A stretch of 64,000 bases of DNA. Source: Emydura subglobosa. Lineage: Eukaryota; Chordata; Testudines; Chelidae. The stretch lies in the NCBI GenBank assembly GCA_007922225.1, contig ML679954.1:20866837-20930836 (forward strand), read 5' to 3'. The notes under the pieces are model-generated. The model searched no databases and was not told the DNA's origin. It saw only the letters and a list, made by a program, of their open reading frames with translations. The first letter of the stretch is position 1, and every line of letters starts with the position of its first letter. A program made the translations under genes and the position numbers. Of this stretch, positions 56,885 through 64,000 are shown piece after piece.

Positions 56885-57380
56885 CTCCCATCTGCCCAAC
56901 CCGTGTGCATCTGGACCTCCCCAATACAAAGACCCTCCCATTGAGCCTCACACACCACCACCCCCCACCAGAACTCCTACTGAAGCCTCCGCACCTGAAA
57001 CCACTACTGAGCACCACCCCCTTGCACATGGACCACCCTGATGAGCCCCCCACATGCGGACCCCTCTCCCCACTAAGCCCCAACAGCTGCACCTGGACCA
57101 TCCCACCAAGCCCCACTCCCCCAGCACTAACCCCTCTACTGCTGAGCCTACCACACCCAGATGCCTCCTGCTCAGCCCTATCCCCCACACCCAGACCCAC
57201 CTTGCTGAGCCCCAACAACCTTCACCTGGACTCCCCTGCAGAGTCTCATTGCCCCTGCACCTGGAACCCCCCAATGAGTCCCTATGCAGACCTCCCACTG
57301 AGTCTCCCACACCCAGATTGCCCCATACAGAAACCTCTCACCCTACACCTGGATCCTATCACACTAGGCCCCTCCACAAT
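56885..57380. repeat. C-rich degenerate minisatellite
   Basis: A strand-asymmetric tract, C-rich on plus, is built of diverged units containing 'cacctgga(c)' or 'cacccaga(c)' followed by 'ctgctgagcccc'-like sequence roughly every 30-45 bp. The strand bias leaves several overlapping frames open (178 and 119 codons on plus, 136 and 120 on minus). They are Pro/Ser/Leu- or Gly/Trp/Val-rich with no domain. I regard it as a repeat, not a gene. Confidence 0.65.
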
Positions 57381-59935
57381 TTGGATCCTGCTCAATGGAA
57401 CTCACTACTTTGAAGATAAAACTTGTCTGTGTGGGAAATAGAATCTTCCTGAAGGCTGGTTCAAGACTACAGAATGAATTCCCCTAAGAAGTAAGGACCA
57501 TCATAAACTTCGCCACCTTCTGCTCCAAGCACAAGGCACATTTCTTTGATCTTGACTTCTCTAACGAATACATAGCAATGTGTATAGTTCATTTTAAAAA
57601 TCCCTAAAACCCTATCAGAACAAGAAACTCCACTACACACGCTTCTTCCACCGAGGAGAAGGTGTTGAGAGGACAAACACCACATGACAGTCAAATTGTT
57701 TAATACACTACTAGAAGGCACTCATATACTATGGGGAATGAGTGCTGTGTAACAACCTACATGGAACTGAAAAGGATTTGAGAATATAGTTTGCTGACAT
57801 CAGAAAAGTACAGTGAAAAGCATGGTGTAGAGGAGGAGGGAGAAACCCATTGTTCAGCGTATTTAGAGAGGCTTGAGTAGCAAAGGTTGAATCCAGATTC
57901 AGAACTAAAATTGGGCCTGTTCAAAGCTGAGACTTTGGTTTGGTCCCATAATGCAATGGTGCATGCCTTCAATTCTTATATCAGTTATTTATTGTAAACA
58001 CAAAATGAATTTTATTGTTAAATTGTTTAATTAAATCTTGGTTTCCCTCACATATCAGAGGTACTGTGTACTTTGAGTGGTGTCAGATTTTTGGCTACTT
58101 GCAATTCCTGAAAATATTGATAAGTTAAAAAATATTCAGATGCTTGCATCTCTTGTCTTTGCTTACTGCAGCCTTTCTTCCTGGTCAGCTGGAAAAGCAC
58201 CAGCAATTTTGTTATAATGATAAATGACCCTCATAGACAGGTCACTCTCTTTTACCTACAGCCACAATTTGCTCCTTCCTTTAGGTCACAACCTGATTTC
58301 TCAGGATGACAGATTTATTACTTTCTTTGTGTGCTAAAAAACAAATCACCAACAATTGCTCAAAATACAATCCTGTCACAATAACTTTGGTCACTTTCCA
58401 GCCAGAATGATGCACGGCATTAGTTTTCCTGTTTTAATGCAGAACTGCAGAATCATACAGATCTTTTCTGAAGAAGAGGAATACAGTTGACTTGAATATT
58501 CAAAAATATATTTAAATAACTCATTGAAAAATAAAATATTAACATGCTACTTAAAAAACAAAATCAAGGTTCAAGGATCTCTTTTAAAAAAAAAAAGAGG
58601 TGCCCATTTTTAATAAGATTCAGAAAAGAATATTTAATTCCTTTTTTCTTCAAGGACTTAAAGGCCCAGCCTATTGCACATAGAAGTCATGGAAATTTTT
58701 TCATCAACTCCAATGGGCATTGAATTGGGCCCGAAAGTAACGATTTGTAAGCTTCTTAAATTCTTCAGACCTCATTCTTCACTCTGTTACAAATAAGCTT
58801 TAAGACAAAAAAACGATGAGGTATTCTAAAATTTCAGATGCTCCCAGAATTTGACACGGATGGGTTCTGAGTTACTAGGTCAAGAATGCCTAGATTCTGA
58901 AGGCTTTGGTCAAGGATAGGTGGATTAGGAAGGCATCAGGCCAGATAGTTTCAGATCAGAGAACTTACAAGCTCCATTTGTAGTCTTAGTCTTTAAATAT
59001 ACTTGCACAATGGCACCATTGTTGAAGAAAAAGTAGACCAACGTTGGAAGTTCATTCACTCAATACTTTACATTTAGTGGCACAAGCATTTAGTGACTGA
59101 AAACCAAAGTTGTAAATAGACAGCACAGTGAGGACTATTTGGATTGGTGAGGAATCATGACTCAGCCATGATACACACAATGTCATGGGAAAGTGTGAAA
59201 CTACAGAGTGTTTTTAAGCTATATTCAAAACCAGGTGGCAGTTTACCCAGATGACAATAAAATCACATGGAGCTTTTGGCAGAAGGTGGCTATATCCCAG
59301 CAGGTTAGAGAAATACAGGTGGTATTTATTTCACTCATTGCATGTTAAATACAACAGACAACAAGTATTCTTCCAAGTCCTAGAAGGGCATAGTCATAGA
59401 GCCAAATACCTTCATCACTGCTAAATGTGCCCAGGAACCATCCCCCTTTGGGAAAAAAATTATAAAACAGATGTTTAAAATAACAAAGGTTAGCCTGCCT
59501 TTAAACTCTGCTGGTGGTTTATTGGATAAATTCCCAAATTTACCAGATATTAGATTACAAAGGGCATTGTATTACCACACTGTGGTGGGGGCCAAATACA
59601 TTAATCACCCACAAATGAGAAAATCCACTCATTCCTAGACTTTCTCTGATTATGTCTAATGACTACAGGATGTGAAGGTGCTGGTAAATGTATGTTACCA
59701 TTCTAAAAATAGCTGAATACTTCTCTGATTAGTACACTGTCAGGCACCCTTTCCTCACTCAAGTTGAGGAAGACAATCACCTCTGTTAAAATCCCAAAGT
59801 AGCATACAAATTTTTACTACATCTGAGATGCTGATAATCAAAATCGGGTTTTGGTGTATTCTGATTTAGAATCATAATGTGGGTAATGGGCAACTTAGTG
59901 TTTCCTGGCTGTCTTGTAATAATTGTCTGTCCTGT
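57381..59935. other. Gene-free AT-rich stretch
   Basis: Small A runs lie near 58590 and repeat scraps near 58690-58735 ('caatgggcattgaattgggc'). No exon, RNA or named element recognised. Confidence 0.5.
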
Positions 59936-59936
59936 A

Positions 59937-60238
59937 ATAAGGACATAGCTACACTAAAGAGTTTACAGCAGCACAGCTGCCCCAATGCAGTTGCGCTGCT
60001 GTAAGCTCTCTACTATAGCTGCCGAAAACCAAGGGAGAGACGTCTCCTGTCAACTTAACTACGCCAATCCCTGAAAGCAGGAGCAGCTATGTCAGCAGGA
60101 GAAGCTCTCCCACCGAAACAGCACTGTCCACACCAGCGCTCATGTCAGTGTGACTTATGTCACTCAGGGCGTGGTTTATTTACACTCCTCAATGACATAA
60201 GGTATGCCAACATAAGTTGTAGTGTAGACATAGCCTAA
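59937..60238. mobile_element. Miniature DNA element with 'TGTAGACATAGCC' end
   Basis: The left end 'aaggacatagctacact' is inverted (imperfectly) to the right end 'agtgtagacatagcct'. Internally 'cacagctgccccaatgcagt' and 'tgcgctgctgtaagctctc' and 'cactgtccacaccagcgct' are characteristic of an abundant sauropsid non-autonomous element. About 300 bp, non-coding. Confidence 0.78.
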
Positions 60239-60639
60239 GCCTACAGCGTAGTCAACGTGTGACTTACTGATGGGATTTATTTTCCCTGTTTCACACTAAA
60301 AAGAAATTAAGACATGCTCTGCTAGCTAAAGTATTTTGCTGATTGTTTTCTGTATATTACAAAGGAATCCAAGCAGTGGACCATGATCCTCACTTGGATA
60401 GTGACCACTACCAGTGGCTTCAGAGGAAGATGCCAAAACCCTGAATTGGGCAATCATGGAATAAAAACAGTACTTATAACAATTAGAAGCTACACAATGT
60501 GTGAAGAGTTATTTAATAATGTTGTTTAAAAGGCAAGGAGAGAATGTAGCTATCAAAAAAAAAAGAGACGTGTCTTAAAGGAGACTGTTTCATGAAGAAA
60601 ATGCTCTTTAGTCTCTTGTATCCATAGTGGCAAGTATAA
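60239..60639. other. Gene-free spacer
   Basis: Nothing recognised. Confidence 0.5.
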
Positions 60640-60940
60640 TCTTGTGGGCAAGACATTGGGCTGCGACTCAGGAGATCTGAGACTTATTCCTAGTTCTGCC
60701 GCAACTTTCCTGTTTGACCGTGTATAAGACGCTTAATTTCTTTGTACCTCCATTCCCCATCTGAAAAATATGGACATATAATACTCCCTTTCTTCCACCC
60801 TTTGTCTATTGTCTGTTTCAACTGAGCTTTTCAGGGCAGGGGCTATCACTTTTTGTGTGTCTCCAGTGCACAGCATAAAGAGAATCTACATTTCCTTGGG
60901 GCCTCTAGGTGCTACTTTAATACAAATAAACAATTATGAA
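60640..60940 (+). repeat. MIR-type SINE, plus strand
   Basis: 'ctgcgactcaggagatctga' is followed by 'tcctagttctgccgcaac', 'tttgtacctccattccccat', 'ctgaaaaatatgg', 'tcagggcaggggctatcact' and the 3' end 'ttggggcctctaggtgctac' with 'tttaatacaaataa'. Essentially full-length. Confidence 0.85.
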
Positions 60941-61750
60941 TAGCACACTGATGACAGACATTGTGAATCTAGTCACCCTGGTGCCTCTGCAGAGTTGCGA
61001 AGTGAAAATTATTCTACTTTGACAGAACTCCTCATGAATCTACCACCACAAATGAAGCAAGAGCAGTTTAATTTTCTTGTCCCTCTATTTATCTTTGCAA
61101 GACTCTATTCTTTGAAACTGTAGTCTTATTACATTGTATGTGTCAATGCCTATTTGATATTAGGTTGATATGCTCACCCCTTTGCAAAAAAGAACTCACT
61201 GAAAAAGCTTCAAATATCAAAGCAAAATAAAATTAAATGAAAATGTAGATTCAAATGATTTTTTAAAATCATCTTGCCATTGCTGATTTATCTACAGAAA
61301 CAGTGCATTACTTCAGCTAGCCTCCATTGCTATAGTCTTTACTCTTTCAAAAAGCCCATTGAATTCAGTGGAGATTTTGCCAAAATTAAGATTGCAGGAT
61401 TGGGCTCTGAAAGTATGTAACACTTTATTATCCATAATCTACTTGAAAATAATACTCCATTTGAACCTTTAGTAGTTAATGCATAGCTCCAACTGTTAAC
61501 CAGTTAAGCACTAAATTGGATTTTCAAATGATCTCATAAAAATACATTCATTACCAAGCTATTGTCTTCTTACAAATGTGTAACATTTGTATCTCTATAC
61601 AATTAAACAAACATATTATAAGCATATACTTCTGATAATTTATCAAAGCCTGTTCCATTAAAGTATGTGTTTTATTGTAGGATTCATAAAGCAGAGTATA
61701 TAATATAAACACCAGGACAGAAATGAAGCTGAACTATTTCATTAAAAGAC
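60941..61750. other. Gene-free AT-rich spacer
   Basis: A dispersed repeat scrap lies near 61355-61415. Nothing else recognised. Confidence 0.5.
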
Positions 61751-61754
61751 TATG

Positions 61755-61960
61755 GCACCCTTTGGAATAAGCTGCCAAGTAAATTCATTGGAATGAATAG
61801 CATAGCTGAACTTAAGAGAAAACAAGACATTCTGAGTGCAAGAGCAAGAAAGCAGGCATTGAAAGATTCTGTGAGAAAGCAGTTAAGTGAGACTGAGAAA
61901 AAGCTTGTTGGAGTAAATGGTCTGTTCCTGTGTAGTGATTCTATATGCCATTAAGTCCCA
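61755..61960 (+). repeat. Ancient LINE 3' fragment (CR1/L3-like)
   Basis: 'ccctttggaataagctgcca' then 'gaacttaagagaaaacaaga' and 'tggtctgttcctgtgtagtg' and 'attctatatgccatt' follow the order of the end of the RT-distal region and the 3' UTR of old CR1/L3-type LINEs. Diverged, hence low confidence in family. Confidence 0.45.
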
Positions 61961-62465
61961 AGATATGGAGCTTAAGAAAGTCATATCTCCTTGCCTAGCA
62001 GCAGAGCATGCACAATATGCTTCACTTTTTCAGCTAGAAATAGAGAATCCCTGCTTCCAATGCATCTTTTTTGCAGCTATTTTTAACAGGAGCCTTGTGC
62101 CTGTTGCCACTGATTTAACACTATTTTCAGATTTTCTTCAAGGACTGCAGCACCACATTAAGCTGAGACAATGACTTTGTGTGTGTTGGGATGGGTCTCA
62201 GACATCCTCAGTTTCATCTGTCTGAAGAACAATGGTCTCTAGATATTGAATATCTAAGGAGGGGTTCAAACCATTCATATTAATACTCTCTTATTTTGTT
62301 GATAGCCCAATATACACATATGTCCTGATTCAAAATCTACTGAAATCAATGGAGACACAAATTAACTTTGTATCAGAATATGTGGGAGGGAGAGGTATTT
62401 AGACTCATTACTGTCAGTCTCACCATATCTGGAAATAGTGCTAACAATCACTTTTGGCTTTTACT
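61961..62465. other. Gene-free spacer
   Basis: Nothing recognised. The 85-codon frame beginning at 61917 is not family-like. Confidence 0.45.
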
Positions 62466-62544
62466 AAGAAAACACCTGCATAAGAATATAAGAATGGCCA
62501 CACTGGGTCAGACCAATGGTCCATCTAGCCCAGTATGCCTAGAC

Positions 62545-62725
62545 CAGTGGTTCTTAACCTTTCCAAACTACTGTACCCCTGAAGCCTGAGTCCCACCCCC
62601 ACGGGGCTGAGGCATGTAACTTAGTTTCAGGCGCCCCTGTGGCTCCAGGCAATTGCCTTTCTTGCCACCCCCAATACCAGCTCTGCACTTGCAACCCCTC
62701 TAAAACCCCAGGTTAAGAAACACTG
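62545..62725 (+). mobile_element. hAT element (CAGTGGTTCTTAACC type) nested in CR1
   Basis: Inverted ends CAGTGGTTCTTAACCT (62545-62560) and GGTTAAGAAACACTG (62711-62725). The flanking 8-mers 'gcctagac' (62537-62544) and 'gcctacac' (62726-62733) agree at 7 of 8. CR1 3' UTR lies on both sides, so it inserted after the CR1. Non-autonomous, 181 bp. Confidence 0.93.
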
Positions 62726-63104
62726 GCCTACACAGTAGCCTAGACAGGATACTTCCTGTCTTCCAACAGTGGCCAATGCCAAGTGCTTCAGAGGGAATGA
62801 ATTGAACAGTAATCATCAAGTGATCCATCCTGTCAGCCATTCTCAGCCTCTGGCAAACAGCAATCCCTGCCTATCCTGGCTAATAGCCATTGATGGACCT
62901 ATCCTCCATGAATTTATCTAGTTCTTTTTTGGGCCCCGTTATAGTCTTGGCCTTCACAACATCCTCTGGCAAGCAGTTTCACAGGTTGACTGAGTTGTGT
63001 GAACGAATACTTCCTTCTGTTTGTTTTAAACCTACTGCCTATTAATTTCATTTGGTGACCTGGATATCTATAAGATGCCTCTGTGTTACCTATTTTCTGT
63101 ATTA

Positions 63105-63238
63105 CTGCATCTGAAGAAGAGAGCTGAAGTCTCTCGAAAGCTTATGTCTGCAAATATTAAATTTGTTAGTCTTTAAAGTGCCACAGAACTCTCGTTGTTT
63201 TTGCTGTATACAGACTAACACAGCTACCCCTCTGGAAC
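63105..63238 (+). repeat. Dispersed sauropsid repeat nested in CR1
   Basis: 'gcatctgaagaagagagctg' then 'ctctcgaaagcttatgtctg' and 'gttagtctttaaagtgccac' and 'atacagactaacacagctac' and 'ccctctgga' form a repeat that I recognise as abundant in turtles and squamates. I cannot place it confidently in a class. Confidence 0.65.
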
Positions 63239-63395
63239 TATCTTAGTTTTTGTGTTATGAGAAAGAGTAAATAACACTTCCTTATTTACTTTCTCCACAC
63301 CAGTCATGATTTTATAGACCTCTATCATGTCTCCCCTTAACCGTCTCTTTCCCAAGCTGAAAAGTTCCAGTCTTATTAATCTCTCCTTCCTCTTT

Positions 63396-64000
63396 TGCAA
63401 ACACATGTGCCTCTCTGTGCTCCCTGCTCCTGCCTGCACTACAACACAACTGATTTCCCCACTCCTGAACTTTGTGTTGCTTGTAGTCTGCAAGAAATAA
63501 TGCACCATCAAGATGCTTTTAAGGAATTTGAATTGCCCTCCAAGCTGCAATCTTGTGTACACACATGCACAGGGCTACCCCCAGTTGACAACCCTCCATT
63601 TCAGTAAAGTCATATACCATCAGCAACTTGTTTACATTCCTGCCAATGAGTTAGTATGTTAAAATTCTCTTCTGAGATTGCTTGGTGTAAAAACAAAAAA
63701 ATAAAACAAAGTCCAAACTCAGGCATAGCTCCCACTGACTTCGATGGGATTTCTGCAAATGTAAGGAATGTAGGTTCTAAATATATATACTCTTTACACA
63801 TTTTGTAATGAATTACTGACATAGGAGTGGTTAGCTTTTCTAAGAAGGGGTACTTATCTTTATTGATATGTAATGAAGACTGTTTTCTCTAAGAAGCTTT
63901 TAGTACTGTTGAAAGAAATTACTTCTTTTTTCAAGCCCCTCCTCAGCAAGAAAAGAAAATAAGATTGGTGATCATTAGCCAGTTTTATTTTATTTACCAA
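63396..64000. other. Gene-free AT-rich end of window
   Basis: A repeat scrap lies at about 63735-63765 ('cccactgacttcgatggg'). No exon or RNA recognised. Confidence 0.5.

Larger units (their letters stand above)
62468..63395 (-). mobile_element. CR1 3' portion, minus strand, with nested repeats
   Basis: The 5'-truncated CR1 reads from the RT C-terminus ('LGKRRLRGDMIEVYKIMTGV' on minus, about 63295-63370) through the 3' UTR to the terminus at about 62468 ('agaatggccacactgggtca' on plus). It is interrupted by a hAT element (62545-62725) and by about 180 bp at 63062-63240 containing a separate dispersed repeat. The first matches the subfamily ending at 52905. Confidence 0.9.

Noticed and set aside
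56905..57441. 178-codon proline-rich frame as a gene
   Set aside because: The frame is open because the plus strand is C-rich and repetitive; opposite-strand and shifted frames are also open, and there is no domain or start context.
63105..63150. Hammerhead-ribozyme-like order 'CTGAAGA ... stem ... GAAA' in the nested dispersed repeat
   Set aside because: A 5-bp stem lies between the two core boxes, but there is an extra A after the first box, and I find no strand upstream that could form stem III or supply the cleavage site. It is likely a chance resemblance.
1..64000. CRISPR arrays, bacterial operons, rRNA or tRNA genes
   Set aside because: No regularly spaced direct repeats of suitable size, no tRNA B-box/cloverleaf or rRNA sequence seen, and the repeat content is vertebrate.

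Overview
This window reads as vertebrate nuclear DNA from a sauropsid, most likely a turtle; a crocodilian is the main alternative. The basis is the density and type of interspersed repeats: several CR1 LINEs with characteristic turtle/archosaur-type 3' regions, MIR/CORE-type SINE copies, hAT-type miniature elements, and palindromic 'TGTCTACAC' elements. Base composition is mostly AT-rich, apart from one GC-rich 1.2 kb insertion. I found no convincing host protein-coding exon, tRNA or rRNA. Almost every open frame of useful length lies in a decayed retroelement or in low-complexity sequence.

Layout. 0-7.6 kb: a near-full-length CR1 on the minus strand (about 1812-6610) with ORF1 (SGNH-type esterase) and ORF2 (APE-type endonuclease plus reverse transcriptase), broken by stops and frameshifts, followed by a hAT-type miniature element and two tail-to-tail MIR copies. 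7.6-19.4 kb: a largely quiet AT-rich stretch with an (AT)n tract, a second hAT miniature element carrying a perfect 8-bp target duplication, and SINE scraps. 19.4-21.2 kb: a possible first exon or promoter on the minus strand next to a decayed LINE that encodes reverse transcriptase followed by RNase H, a different lineage from CR1. 21.2-31 kb: a palindromic miniature element, an unassigned patch, an LTR-like repeat (about 26.1-27.2 kb), and an RTE-type LINE fragment (29.7-30.5 kb). 31-43 kb: several palindromic miniature elements and MIR copies. 43.3-46.4 kb: a plus-strand CR1 with two insertions. 48.4-52.9 kb: a second plus-strand CR1 interrupted by a hAT element and by a 1180-bp GC-rich LTR-like element. 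That element has a 5-bp target duplication, TG...CA ends, 28-bp terminal direct repeats, a TATA box, a (GGGGCC)11 repeat and a proline/acid-rich open frame. 53-64 kb: more palindromic elements, a third copy of the first hAT miniature family, a C-rich degenerate minisatellite, a MIR, and a third CR1 with a nested hAT element.

The elements do not act together as a pathway. The window is a record of successive transposition, and the nesting gives relative ages (CR1 first, then hAT and LTR-like elements). The observations most worth following are the RNase H-bearing LINE remnant at 19.66-20.99 kb and the GC-rich 1180-bp element at 51.09-52.27 kb. I did not find evidence of a new multi-gene biological system. 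Family names come from recognition of the sequence, not from a database search.
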